DNA of 64,000 nt from assembly GCA_017979445.1 (NCBI GenBank), contig CM030707.1:24186586-24250585 (forward strand), given 5' to 3'. This document shows positions 44,239-56,464 of this stretch, one piece after another. Positions within the stretch are counted from its first letter, which is position 1. The number at the start of each line of letters is the position of its first letter. The notes below the pieces were generated by a model. That model worked only from the letters and a program-made list of their open reading frames with translations. It ran no database searches and was not told where the DNA came from. The translations under genes were made by a program, and so were the position numbers. The DNA comes from Akebia trifoliata (taxonomy: Eukaryota > Streptophyta > Magnoliopsida > Ranunculales > Lardizabalaceae).

Positions 44239-45882
44239 GGTTGGTTTAGAATGCTGAGAAGCAATTATTACCTAATTAGAAGTAAATCAGGATCAACTAT
44301 TGACTCGGAAGGTTGGATTCTTAACCACATGATAAAAAGAAATTTGACATGATTTAGCCCAAGTCCGATTGTAAACATTAAGTTCAAATGCATTATAAGT
44401 CTATAAAGACCACAAGGGCGAAACAAGTTAATTACGGGTCTACCCCTGGTTGGGGTTGAACCTTGGGTCAGACTAACTAGTTTGACCTCTTGATTGCATC
44501 TTTTCGGTATGAGCTAGGTTGAATCTTTGAACCTAAAAACCAATTGGTCTAACCGATTTGATGTTGTTCAGTTAGATCCATTTGTCAATTGGGCCAACTG
44601 GTTTAATTGGTTCAAATTGATTGGTGCATTTTACCAGTTGGGTTGGACCGATATTGCGGGTTTAATTTGAACGGTGTGGATCGGTCCTCCTACTTACGTT
44701 TTGGTTAGATTAAATGGAGTAACCCGGGAACACCCACGATAAGTTCGAGTCGTGGCCTACAGGGAAGGTTTTTAGACTCTAAGCTTACTACGTGCAATGC
44801 ATTTTATCTGGCCACCCCTGCCCAAATACACCTATATACCTTTCGATACGTGGTGACTTGGTTTTTATATACCGCATAGGTGATAATCTAAAACCTCAAT
44901 TTACTTCTCTGAAGTCAAAAATAGCCAGTTTGATCTCTAGTTGAGAGGTGGCGCACAATGCTGAGCAAGGACCCACTTAAATACCTCTCGTCTAGAATAG
45001 ACGTAGTCTATCCCTCTCGTATAGTAGGGTACATCGGGGCAAGATCTTGCTTAGGCACCGATTTTGACCAAGAAGTGCAATTGATATACTTAGATTATTT
45101 TTTATACCTACGAGTACGAGTCAAGAGTTGTAGCTTTCATAAATGGTTTGGCATCCCACGAGGGGACCGACCACGTACTAGTACTACGTTGACAATCGGG
45201 ACATGTGACTGTGTGGCTTACAATAGGTCAAAGGCTCAGGTCGCTCCAGCCTGGATGCATCAATATACTTCTCAGAATCACCTGATCAGACGGTATTGAT
45301 GCCCCCAATTTGATATACCCTAAGGTACGTGACTGGAGTTGTGGTTTTCATGAATGACGTCGCATCTCCGAAGAGATCGGGCCACGCACTAGTGCCACGT
45401 TGGCTATATAGGACGTGTAAGTGGGTAAAACAGTAAACGTGCATGTGGTGTGTGCAACACAGGGTGGGGTGTGCCCGGGGCCTTTTTCAAACACATGGGC
45501 CCATGGGCCATATTACGTCATCACATATGGATATCAAATGAATATTGATCAAAAAAATAATACAAAACCCATCACATCGAAATTAAGATAAAATCAAACA
45601 CATCACAAATATATCTGTCAAGATCATGGCAAATCAATTAATGAGCATGGCATATAATAATTGATCAAACAAACATTGCAATAGGCATAATTTTTATAAT
45701 TTTTAAGGTCCAATCAATGATCACTTTTGGGTGATCCAAAATAAATCGAGATTCCAATAGGTGTTACATTGATGATAGAATGATAATGGTTGAGATGAGC
45801 TCACTCTCAAGAACATTAATTGTGCCAACATTAGATAAATTCAGATTTTCTGTGAATTAGGAAAATACAATCTGAACTTACA
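44239..45882 (-). other. 5' leader of element C, no gene seen
   Basis: It lies between the primer site and gag. Two diverged copies of a block with CGTACTAGTAC...GACATGTGACTG and CGCACTAGTGCCACG occur near 45170 and 45385. The 113-codon frame at 44958-45299 is on the opposite strand to gag and resembles nothing. Confidence 0.5.
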
Positions 45883-46425
45883 TCGATGATATCTAAGGCT
45901 CCCGATAACGAAATCGAGTGAACTCAAGTTCTAAATTAATCTACTCGATGAGATCTACATTTTATTAATAGGTGTCCAGACTTAGTTCTTACCAGAATGT
46001 TCTGTAAAAACGTTTTAACGTTGCTGTCCCAACTTTCATTCAGAAATAATTCCAGATTTACAGATTGAACTTGCATCGATGATATTTAAGACTTCTGATA
46101 ACGAAATTGAGTGAACTCAAGTTCTAAATTAATCTACTCGATGAGATCTACGTTTTATTAATAGGTTCCCAGACTTAATTCTCACTAGAATGTTCTGTAA
46201 AAAAGTTTTAACATTACTGTCCCAACTTTCATTCAGAAATAATTTCAGATTTACAGATTGAACTTATATCGATGATATCTAAGACTTCCGATAACGAAAT
46301 CGAGTGAACTCAGATTCTAAATTAATTTACTCGATGAGATCTACGTTTTATTAATAGGTTCCCAGACTTAATTCTCACTAGAATGTTTTGTAAAAACGTT
46401 TTAACATTACTGTCCCAACCTTCAT
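45883..46425 (-). repeat. 193-bp tandem repeat (~2.8 copies) in the leader of element C
   Basis: Copies start with TCGATGATATCTAAG at 45883, 46076 and 46269, exactly 193 bp apart, and each includes AATCTACTCGATGAGATCTA and CATTCAGAAATAATTCCAGA. They differ from each other at only a few bases. Confidence 0.9.
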
Positions 46426-46656
46426 CATTCCATCATTTTCATAGGTCAATTTGAATCTTTCATTATTTAGGGGTCATAAAAAAAGTGATCCTTAATTGGA
46501 AAAAAAATGCAATACCCAAAATCATCTACAATCAAGTCACAAAAATAAATAAACAGAAAAAATAAATAAAATAAATTGAACTGAATAATAAAAAAAAACT
46601 AGGTCATCTTGGCAATGCTCCCATACTTGGGGTTTTTCAAGTTTGATCCTCAATAG

Positions 46657-46674
46657 TCCCCAGCAGAGTCGCCA
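46657..46674 (-). other. primer-binding site of element C (tRNA-Arg type)
   Basis: On the minus strand TGGCGACTCTGCTGGGGA starts one base after the 5' LTR. It is complementary at 16 of 18 positions to the 3' end of plant tRNA-Arg(ACG) as I recall it, and may match another Arg isoacceptor fully. Use of tRNA-Arg is typical for Tat/Ogre. Confidence 0.75.
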
Positions 46675-46675
46675 C

Positions 46676-48239
46676 TGAAAGCGCCCTCGATCCGCGGGGT
46701 GTACGGATCCGCTTTTGACCCTTGGGGTTTGGGAGTCGCCACCTAGTTATTATGGTCTAGGAATCAAACTGACTCTAAAATGGATAAAAAAACTAATCTA
46801 CTACAGAAAATCTGAATCCGGGGATCATGTTACGGGGTTGGAAGGTGTTAGGCACCAACCCCGCCCGGCCAATGCCGGTCTCTACTTATCCCAAGTAAGA
46901 CTACATTGCTAACGACCAAAACCTAGATAAAAAAAATAGAAAAATGTTACCTTCGATACGCAAAGGTTCTATTCCCTCAGATCTGGTGAAACTGCTCCTT
47001 GTACCGTACTCCTTGCTTTGTTCTGTCTCCGGATCTGATTTCTGATCTCCGAGGCAAGGTATCTCTTTCTTGGATCTGGATGCTTTGAATTTATTATGGA
47101 TTTTTCGGGTGTTTTTGAAAGGTTTCTAGGTGTTTTTTAGGCTAAAATCAAAGTAGGGGTGTTAGGTAAGGAGTTGGGGCTCCAAAATTAGGGTTTTGGG
47201 GAGGTTGTGGAGGCTTCTTCACCTACTTTTTCAAGGATTTTTTCTTTGATACGAAAATAAGGTGTGGAGGCTCCTTTTATAAAATTTTTTAGAAGCATTA
47301 GAGTTTGATTAGGGTTTCTTTTAGAGTTTTAATTAGGGTTTGACTTTGGTCTTATGAGATGTACTTAGTTTTTAGGGTTTTAATTTAGGGTTTTGACTTT
47401 AGTCTTATGAGATTGACTTGATTAGTTTAGATTAGGGTTTTGATTTGGGGTTTTGAATTTAGTCTTATGAAATTGACTTGATTAGTTTAGGTTAGGGTTT
47501 TGATTTAGGGTTTTGACTTTAGTCTTATGAGATTGACTTTAATACTTTGACTTTAGTCTTTCTTAGTTGGCTTTTAATATCTTGACTTTAGTCTTACTTG
47601 ATTGACTTTAATGTTTCACTTTAGATTATTTAATGATTTGTTTATTAATTTTGAAAATTTTAATTATTAAAGTTGTAAAATTATCGTTTTGCCCTCGCAG
47701 AGGATTTTTTACGTTTTAAGTCATTTTTCAATGTTTCAGGATGTTTTGGAATCAATTTTTCGTAAGGAATTCAATGGGAATGTTGGTCTTTGTCATTTAT
47801 GAAATTTTTTGTGTCAAATGATCGTGAATTTTATGAGGGGTATTTTCGTAATTTTGTCGAATTTTGTGAAGATTGGCTAAGTGGTTTATTTGATTTTGAT
47901 TTGTTGTTTTATGTATTTTAAATGGGTTTTCCTAAGCGTAATGTAGGCTCTAGGGTTGTTTTGATGTTAGGGGTATTTTGGTAATTTAGTCATTTTTAGT
48001 GATTTTTATCGTGAAGCTTCTTTTTGGTCTGCAAGATGATGACTTCTATTTTCCTGGGGTCGTATTTTCTTAGCGTAGCGTGGTTTCTAAGTTTTGTCAG
48101 TTCGAGATACCTCATCCGGATTTCTGAAACATATTTGGTAACAAAATAAAGCATTGGAATAAACATTCATCATTGAGAACCGTTGCGATCGGGTTGACGA
48201 GTTGATTAATCAGGCGAGTGCAAAAATGGGGTGTCTACA
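46676..48239 (-). mobile_element. 5' LTR of element C (1564 bp)
   Basis: The + strand reads TGAAAGCGCCCTCGATCCGC to AAAATGGGGTGTCTACA. It is nearly identical to 37839-39435 over its length. Confidence 0.95.
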
Positions 48240-48244
48240 GATAG
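48240..48244. repeat. target-site duplication GATAG (right) of element C
   Basis: Matches 37834-37838; after it element D sequence resumes. Confidence 0.93.
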
Positions 48245-48319
48245 TAACACTTGGTCTTCTGTACTCACATGTGGCCAAACGAAAGAAATATAAATAGCCC
48301 GAGATACTTCCGTATTTCT

Positions 48320-49820
48320 CAGATTTTCAACTACTACTATGAGTATATTTGAAGCAGTATAGCCTGCAACAGCTGAAACATCAGATATTGATCCAAGGAT
48401 CGCAGCGTTATTGAAAACTATTGAGAGGCCAAAAAAGATGCTGAGTGTCGTGTTAGTCAATGCCAGCTTTATACAAGCCTAGACAGTGCATCACCATGCG
48501 TCAGGGTCAAACTAGGATCCACCTGAACATAAGAACCACCGACCATCCTACCACCCATGGTGTTGAGATACCTTACATTTCGTAGAATCGACCACCCTTA
48601 TGGTCATTTCTGATGATGAGTGTGAGTATAGGGCCACAGAGGCCAAAAACACGACAGATGAAAAAATGACGCAACAAATCGAGTCCCTTCATGAAGAAAT
48701 TAAGAGAATCAAAGGCCTCAACACCATGAGCGGAATTCAGTTTAAAGACCTATGTTTTTATCTTAATGCATAGTTACCAGCCAATTTCAAGTGTCCGGAA
48801 TTCGAAAAGTACAGTCGGGTAAGGTGTCCTCTATCACATCTGAAGTTGTACTGTGGATCTATGTGCCATTATGACGAGGATGACAGACTACTGGTACAAC
48901 TATTCCAAAGAAGCCTAATGGGGCTGGCCCTCAAATGATTTTTAGGGCTAGATCACATGTTCATCAAGAATTGGTAAGACCTGACAGAAATGTTTTGGCA
49001 CAACTACATGTTTAACACAGATGTGGGGTTGGACTGAAAAGACATGGCAAAGATGATGAGAAAACAGAAGGAAGCGGTGAAAGAGTACGCCTAGAAGTGG
49101 CGAGAGTCTACTTCACAAGTAAAGTCTGCGATAACCGAGTAAGAGATGAACATCACGTTTATTTCAACACTAGGGCACACATTTTATACTCATCTGGTGG
49201 GAGACACTACAACTACCTTATCAAACTGGTACAAGTAGCAGATCGGGTCAAGGACGGGATCCAAACCAGTCTGATATTTGACTTTACAAGCCTGGGGGCA
49301 ACAGCAAGGATCCCCTCTCAGAGAAAGTCAGTGTCTGTGGCAAAGAAGAGATAAGAAACACAGGTCAACAATGTACAACCGAATCGACCCCTCTTCATCC
49401 CAGCACCAGTACCGAGACTACAAGCTCCGTGAACCTCTTGGGCTCTGACGCCTCCCCCCAGCCTAGACCCCCGTGCCCCAGAACCCATTCCGAGCAAACC
49501 CTTCACCAGTTGCACAACAGGCACCACAGTATGAGCAAGGCCAACAAGCACAACCTAACATAGTTAACAGGGTGTTTACCAGATTGCCAATGGCATTATC
49601 AGAATTACTCCCGATCTTTCTCAAAGGAGAGTATCTCGTTAAAAGGCCACCAAATCCAGAAGCTAAGAAAGGACCAAGGTACAACCCTTGTTTGTTTTGT
49701 GAATTCCATATGGGTGCTCTAGGGCACTTTACAAATCAATGTTGGCAACTCAAACATCAGGTACAAAATCTGATAGATAAGAAGGCTCTCATACTGGACA
49801 GGCCCGCAAACCTACCTTAA
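48320..49820 (+). pseudogene. gag of element D, heavily mutated
   Basis: Fragments in order: SDIDPRIAALLKTIE near 48390-48435; CPEFEKYSRVRCPLSHLKLY from about 48795; LVQLFQRSLMGLALK and NYMFNTDVGLD through 49040; KEAVKEYA*KWRES near 49100. The nearly open end at 49473-49820 has a knuckle-like CEFHMGALGHFTNQCWQLKH followed by QVQNLIDKKAL. The core has many stops, several at positions where Trp or Arg/Gln is expected. The type is the same Tat gag as in element C, but clearly a different, older family. Confidence 0.8.
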
Positions 49821-50302
49821 CAACAGAACATCAACCAAAACCCCCTACCTACTTACAATGGAAGGGGAAGTGGGCACAGAATGAATGTCATTATTCGGGA
49901 ACTCGATTTTAATTCATTAGCCTTGATAGCTCTCATCGGGTCGAACATCAGGATCCATCTACCAAGGGAATTAGAGACATCAACACTTAACACTGTCAAC
50001 CAGTACACAACAAACCCACATCAAAACTCGCAACTACCACTTAGAATGGCTGACCTCACCATCCATCCCATTCATCAAATTCCCAATACTGTTATCCAAC
50101 CGCTTCTCATTATAACCTATACATCGCCAAGTTCTCAGAATACGACTCGACCCCCCTTCAGATACCCTACACTTCATCTTCACGACTACCACTCATCATT
50201 CCTTACACTTCACCAACCCCTCAAGTAATTCCTCCCATCATCACAACATCCAAATCAAAACTACCACCCCTCATCCTCAACGTAAAACCCAATCCTTCCC
50301 CA

Positions 50303-51157
50303 ATGACCATACGCTCACCGAAACCATTTCCATATTATTCTAACCAAGCAGTCCTTATGAGCTACGAAACAACCATCAACACCTTGGCAGGGGTAGAGAT
50401 AATGAAAAAGGTAATGGTAGCTGACATTGGTCACATGACAAAAGTAGGGAAATGCCAAAGAGTGCCAGCAAAAGGAATAAGAATCGAAGAGACAAAAGAA
50501 GCAGCAAAAGGAACATTAGATGAGGAGAAAAGAAAAGAAAAGGGGAAAGGCAAGATGAACGAAGATGACAAGGAAGAGAAAAAGGTGAAGGTATCGGATA
50601 GAGAGGCAACATACTTCATTAAGTTTATTCGCAAGAGTGAGCATAATGTAGTGGACCAGCTGAACAAACATCCTATTCAAATTAGTATTCTGGGTCTTCT
50701 ACATAAATCAGAGGAACACCAGGAAGTACTGCTGAGGGTTCTCGGAAAATCACACGTTCCTATAACCACCTCACCTGTACAGTTAGAACAAATGATTGGT
50801 CAGATCATGGCTCCCAACCTTATCATTTTCATAGAAAGTGAATTCGTGCCTAAGGGGCAGGGGCACGTCGAGCCATTAAATATCATGGTCATGTGCAAGG
50901 GCATAATGGTTGTCAGAGTACTAATAGACAATGACTCAGCCCTCAATGTTTGTCCTCTTGAAACATTTTGCAAATTCAACGTCGACTGGTCGCATGTCAA
51001 ACCCAACAACAAGGTTGTCCGAGGTTTTGGTAGTTCAAGAAGGGATTCCATGGGAGATGTGGATTTATCGATCACTATAGGCTCTTGTATGTTTGAGGTA
51101 ACGTTCGAGGTCATGAAAATACCGACGACATTCAACTTGCTGCTGGGCAGGCCATAG
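50303..51157 (+). pseudogene. gag-pol spacer and aspartic protease of element D
   Basis: The open 284-codon frame begins with a Lys/Glu-rich linker (residues ~60-100). It continues with ATYFIKFIRKSEHNVVDQLN and a spacer. The retropepsin-like part starts at residue ~190 (VRVLIDNDSALNVCPLETF) and runs to TFNLLLGRP. The catalytic D-(T/S/N)-G triad normally reads IDNGSALN in this lineage; here Gly is Asp (IDNDSA), so the protease should be dead. The frames on the minus strand opposite the Lys/Glu-rich part are shadows. Confidence 0.8.
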
Positions 51158-52299
51158 ATCCATATTGCTGGGGGTAGTACATTCCTCTTTATACTAGAGA
51201 GTCAAATTTATCATGGGGCAGATGATGATATATGTATTAGAAGAAAACCTGATTCCAGTTGGGAGAGCTCCGGACGTTCCTTTTATTGACATAGAGATGA
51301 CGAAGGACAAGGCACTGTACCATTCCTATCAGTTTACTATCGTTAATCAAGTCAAAAAGGGGAAATTAAAGGTAAATGCAAAGTTATGAGGGAAAAATAT
51401 AATGGTTGACCGGGTCTAAAAGAAAGTAGGTTACCGACCTAGACAATGATTTAGACCGGGAGGAAAAGAGAAAGCTACGCCAGTTGAAGCGAAGAAACAT
51501 ACTCTTTATTTCGGTTTGGGGTTCAGACCTACGAAAAAGGACATATCAGATATGAATGACAAAAAGAGAACTTCGACTAGCAAGAAAGCAAAATCGTGAA
51601 CCAAATGTTAGGAATCTGGGCAAAGTTCTTCATATCAATGTCAGCATTCTGAAATCACAAGTCAGGCCCGACAGTTTATCAGATCAACATCCAACAAAGT
51701 CGGCTAGAAAGTCAAGAACAGTAAGTTTCAAACCCCAACACATTCATGAAGACTCAGTTGTCGAGTCCTAATCCTTCCCCATGGAAGGTATTGATGTCCT
51801 ATTCAATGGGGATTCCAACGAAAGTCTACTAGAAACAACTGGAGAACCTGCATGCACTGAATCCACTGTAAGCGAAGAAAAAAAATCACCTTTCCCCATT
51901 AGCATTGACTAGGCATCAATCATCACCCCACCAAGTTTTGGAGGGACCATGCCCAACCCCGACCACATTCAACCGAAGGTAATGGTCATTTTCGAACCAT
52001 TAACGGAATCACCTTTTCACCTTATTTGTCTTGTTAGAGAAGAGGAAGTCTTGAATAAATGGGAGGAATTCCCTTTGAGGCTGCAGTAGCCTAAAAAAAT
52101 GTCGTTAAACGAATCTGATTTGCTCGAGGATTATAATGAACCCTCGTTCTCGGGGAAAGACTGTTTTGAGTGCTTCCTATCTTTACTAATGAATTTACAT
52201 TATTCTTCTTCTTATTTTAGATATTAAAAAAGCAACAAAAAAATAAATATTCCTCAAAAATTAACATCTTAAAACCAAAAAATAAAAAATCTTTCAAAA
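51158..52299 (+). pseudogene. degenerate protease-RT linker of element D
   Basis: Readable pieces include HIAGGSTFLFILESQIYHGA just after 51160 and KHTLYFGLGFRPTKKDI near 51500-51550. The latter corresponds to the G-patch-like GLGF segment found between protease and RT in this lineage. Many stops separate them. Confidence 0.6.
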
Positions 52300-53310
52300 T
52301 TGCAAAAAAATAGATATTTTCCTATAACCAGAATGAAATTTGAAAATGACGAGTATGATTTTGATCTTGAACTCGACTTTGACTTCATGGGGATCGAAGA
52401 AGAGTCTGAGGACGAAATGAAATACCCATATAAAGAAATCAAAGACTTGGTAGAACGTCACGAGAAAGGTGTTCAGCCAAACATTGAGGATACAGATTCA
52501 ATCAATCTTCGTACCGAAAAGATCCCACGAATTGTCAAGATCGAAGTCTTATTAACGTCGTAGCAAAATGAAGAAATGATCGAACTCTTACAAATTTATC
52601 AAGACGTCTTCAATTGCTCATACAGAGACATGCTTGGGTTAGACACTAATCTTGTTGTCTACAAACTACCAATCGTTCCCAAAAGCACTCTGATCAAGCA
52701 GAAATTGAGAAGGTTGAAGCCAAAATGGACCCTCAAGGTCAAATATGAGGTCATGAAGCAGTTTGAAGCAAGATTCCTCGTAGTTTCTACGTATCTCGAG
52801 TGGATAGCTAACGTCATCCTATTACCTAAGAAAGATGGGAAGGTACACATGTGTGTTGACTATCGGGACCTAAACAAAATCAGTCCTAAGGATGATTTTC
52901 TACTATCACACATCGATACTCTAGTATATAGTATAATAGTGCACGACATGTTCTCGTTCATAGATGGCTTCTCAGACTATAAGCAAATAAAAACGGTAGA
53001 AGAAGACTACGAAAAAATTGCATTCATCATACCCTAGGTTACTTTCCACTATAAAGTTAGGTCTATCGGTTTAAAGAACGCAAGGGCAACTTATCAACGG
53101 GCGATGACTACGTTATTCCACGACATGATCCATAAGAAAATGGAGGTCTACGTAGACGACATGATCGCTAAGTCTAGAATAGAAGAATATCATTTGATAA
53201 ATCTCAAGAAGTTGTTCGACAGGTTGAAGAAGTACAGTTTAAAGGTTCAACTAGGCAAAATGTGTATTTGGGACAACATCAGACAAACTATTGGGATTCA
53301 TCGTCAGTAG
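52300..53310 (+). pseudogene. reverse transcriptase of element D
   Basis: The acidic N-terminal lead (to 52563) is followed by RT motifs. These are KPKWTLKVKYEVMKQFEARF, NVILLPKKDGKVHMCVDYRD, FSFIDGFSDYKQIKTVEEDY and VYVDDMIAKS. The YVDD metal-binding box is intact. A stop after FIIP (53035-53037) and shifts near 53290 kill the frame. This is a Ty3/gypsy RT; together with the second RNase H downstream it fits the Tat lineage. Confidence 0.88.
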
Positions 53311-53870
53311 AAGAGGTATCGAGATAGATCCGACTAAGACTAAATATATCCCTGAGATGAAGGCGCTCGTTTTCAAGAGAGATGTTCGGGCATTTTTGGA
53401 GAGAATACAGTACATCAGCTGGTTTACTACTCAACTCACGCCTATCTGTGAGCCAGTCTTTAAGCTACTCAGAAAGGATATACCAAGGACGTGGAACAAA
53501 GACTATCAAGAAGCTTTCGACCAGATCAAGCAATATCTGCTTAATCCACCAGTCTTGGTTCCTCCTACTTCAATGCGACTTTTGTTAATGTATATCTCAG
53601 TGCAAAAGACGTCAATGGGATGCCTACTAGGACAACATGATGAATTAGGATGGAAAGAACATGTCATCTACTATTTCAGAAAAAAATTACAGAGTACAAA
53701 GCAAAATATTCAATGCTCGAGAAGCCTTGTTGTGCATTAGTTTGGGCATCTCAACAACTGCGTCATTATTTGCTCAATTACTCAACCATGCTTATTGCGA
53801 GAATGGACCCCCTGAAGTACCTATTCAAAAAACCAGCGCTAACAAGTCACATAACGAAATGACAATTATT
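53291..53870 (+). pseudogene. RT thumb and first RNase H of element D
   Basis: GFIVSRRGIEIDPTK follows the RT core. Then come PICEPVFKLLRKD and the RNase H-like MGCLLGQHDELG...EHVIYYFRKKL. A frameshift near 53690 moves the rest (AKYSMLEKPCCALVWASQQL) into another frame. This is the RNase H normal for Ty3/gypsy pol. Confidence 0.82.
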
Positions 53871-54045
53871 GATATATGAGTTTGACATCACCTATGTCAT
53901 TCAAAAAGCCATCAAGGGACAAGCTATCGTCGACCACCTAGTTGAGCACCCGTTGCCTGGCTACGAGCCATTGAAGACAAACTTCCCTGATGAAGCCATA
54001 TTATTCACTGAGATTGAGGATGATGACGAAGATTAAAGCTAGAAA

Positions 54046-54420
54046 ATGTATTTTGACGGAGCATTTAATCAGAAAGGGAATGGAATAGGGGCAGTCTTGA
54101 TCAAGCTAGATGGGTCCCACATACTAATCGCTAGCAGATTAAATTTCCAATGTTCCAACAATAAGGTAGAGTACGAAACATGCATAGCAGGGTTGAAAGC
54201 AGTATTAGATCTTGAGGTAGATGAAATTGACGTATTCGGTGATTCAAGCCTAGTAATCTATCAGACGACTGGAGAATAGAAGACCCGAGAATAGAGATTG
54301 ATCCCTTACCATGAGTATCTCGAAGAATTAAGTTCAAGTTTTGACAAGATTTCATTTATATACAAGCCGAGAGTTAAAAATCAATTTGCAGATGCACTAG
54401 CAACACTTGCTTCCATGATT
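54046..54420 (+). pseudogene. second, archaeal-type RNase H (aRNH) of element D
   Basis: It reads MYFDGAFNQKGNGIGAVLI, SNNKVEYETCIAGLKAVLDL and VFGDSSLVIYQ. Then two stops follow, and PRVKNQFADALATLASM. The catalytic D (FDGA), E (EYE), D (GDSS) and D (FADA) are all present. A second RNase H of archaeal/plant type between the ancestral RNase H and integrase is a hallmark of the Tat lineage. Confidence 0.85.
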
Positions 54421-54702
54421 AGTATTTCAGAAGACCTAGTAATTGACCCTATTGAGATCGGGATTCAAGATGAGCCAGCCTATTGTCTACCGGTCGAAGT
54501 AGAAGAATCTAAAGAAAAGCCATGGTATTTGGACATCAAAGCATACCTGGAAGATCGAACCCTCCCATCAGATGCAACACCCAATGATCGCAGGACCATT
54601 CAGAAATTGGCAGGTCAATTCTTCCTAAGCAACATAATTCTGTATAAGAAATCACATCATGAAGTCCTGCTCTGATGCGTAGTAGAAATAGAAGCAAAAC
54701 GA

Positions 54703-55788
54703 TTGATCGAGACTGTGCATGACGGAGTCTGTGGACCCCATATGAATGGTCACATTCTAGTCAAGAAGATCATGAGGATGGGATATTATTGGACAACAAT
54801 GGAGAATGACTGTTATCAGCATGTTCAAAAATGCCATCTATGCCAGATTTATGCCAACAAAATCAATGCTCTGCCGTTAGAATTACATAACATGACCACT
54901 GCTTGGCCCTTCTCGCTCTGGGGCATAAATGTCATCCGACAGATCTCCCCAAAAGTTGCAGATGGACACCGTTTCATCTTAGTCGCTATCGATTACTTCA
55001 CTAAGTGGGTAGAAGCGGCATCTTATGTTAAAGTCATGAAAAGCAACGTCATGAAATTTGTCAAAACAACATCATCTGCCGGTATGGACTTCCCAGCAGA
55101 TTAGTAATTGATTATGCCAAAAACTTCAAGAACAAGGATATGATTAAGATGTACGAAGATTTCAAGATTACTCATCACAACTCTATACCATACAGGCCCA
55201 AGATGAAAGGAGCCATTGAGACAGCCAACAAGAACATTAAGATAATTAATGAGAAGATGGTTGTTACATACAAGGATTGGCACGACGTGTTAAATCTGAA
55301 GATGGTTGTTGCATTTCACGCTATCAAACCTTGTTCAGGACTTTGACTGGGGCAACTCCGTACTTACTAGTATACAAAATGAAAGCAGTCTTGCAGTCTT
55401 GCCCGTAGAAGTCGAGATCCCCTCCCTCCAAATCTTGAAAGAAGTAGAGTTGGATGAAACTGAATAGATTCAAGCTCGGTTCGACCAGTTAAATCTGATT
55501 GAAGAAAAACGTCTTGCAGCTATTTGCCACAGATAGATCTACCAGTGACAAATAACATGTGCTTACAACAAAATAGTCAAACTTAGATATTTCTCGCTAG
55601 GAGACCTTATTTTGAAAAAGATCCTGACAATCTAAGAAGATAGTAGAGGAAAGTTTCGACCAAATTACGAGGGACCATTTATCATGCAGAAGGTAATGAC
55701 AGGAAAAGCTCTGATTCTTATAGAAAGGGATGGACAAGTCTTCCTTCAACCAATCAATGCTGACACTATTAAGAAATACTACGCCTAA
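54703..55788 (+). pseudogene. integrase of element D
   Basis: The HHCC finger region reads VHDGVCGPHMNGH and CHLCQIYANKINA. The core reads FSLWGINVI...GHRFILVAIDYFTKWVEA, then VIDYAKNFKNKDMIKMYEDF, HHNSIPYRPKMKGAIETANK. The first catalytic Asp, usually in WGIDVI, is Asn here. The second Asp (usually TDNG) is in VIDYA, and the Glu is in GAIETA. Stops and shifts follow to DTIKKYYA*, the C-terminal end. It has no chromodomain. The enzyme would be inactive. Confidence 0.85.
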
Positions 55789-56464
55789 AATCTGACCCTG
55801 AGATTATGAAAGGCCATCTTTGGTATCCTAAACTAACTTTAACCCTAGTCAACCCTTTTGAGCCGTCACGTTCATTTCTTTACCTATGATTAGGGCAAGT
55901 CAATGATACAAAAAAATCAAAAAATTCATATACTTGATTTTGAGCTCAACCCAAATCTCCAGCCTAAACGAGTTTGAGAGACATTGGGAGGAGACATAGG
56001 TCACCCTTTTGAAACAAAAATAGACTAACCTATAGAAAGGGATGGACAAGTCTTCCCTCAACCGATCAATGCTGACACTATTAAGAAATACTACGCCTAA
56101 AATCTGACCCTGAGATTATGAAAGGCCATCTTTGGAATCCTAAACTAACTTTAACCCTAGTCAACCCTTTTGAGCCGTCACGTTCATTTCTTTACCTATG
56201 ATTAGGGCAAGTCAATGATACAAAACGAAACGAAAAATAAGAAAAAAGAAACAAAAAAAAAATCAGAAAATCAAAAAATTAAAAAGAAAGCATCAAACTA
56301 CTCCTGGCCTGCATGAGGATAAACTACGAACGACTAAAAATACAAAAAAATCAAAAAATTCATATACTTGATTTTGAGCTCAACCCAAATCTCCAGCCTA
56401 AACGAGTTTGAGAGACATTGGGAGGAGACATAGGTCACCCTTTTGAAACAAAAATAGACGAACC
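55727..56464 (+). repeat. tandem duplication covering the integrase end and downstream sequence
   Basis: The segment from GAAAGGGATGGACAAGTCTT (55730) to AACAAAAATAGAC (56025) is repeated from 56035 to 56459. The second copy carries an extra ~120-bp A-rich piece (56225-56345), or the first lost it. Apart from this the copies differ at only a few bases, so the duplication is young compared with the pol decay, or gene-converted. Confidence 0.88.

Larger units (their letters stand above)
37839..48239 (-). mobile_element. complete non-autonomous Tat/Ogre-like LTR retrotransposon (element C, 10401 bp)
   Basis: It has two nearly identical LTRs, a perfect GATAG duplication, a primer-binding site, a polypurine tract and a gag frame, all in minus orientation. 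No protease, reverse transcriptase, RNase H or integrase frame exists between gag and the 3' LTR (39436-42684), so it must rely on proteins of a relative. Near-identity of the LTRs indicates recent insertion. It sits in the leader of element D. Confidence 0.95.

Noticed and set aside
44958..45299. 113-codon plus-strand frame in element C
   Set aside because: Opposite to the gag strand, in the untranslated leader, with no recognisable domain.
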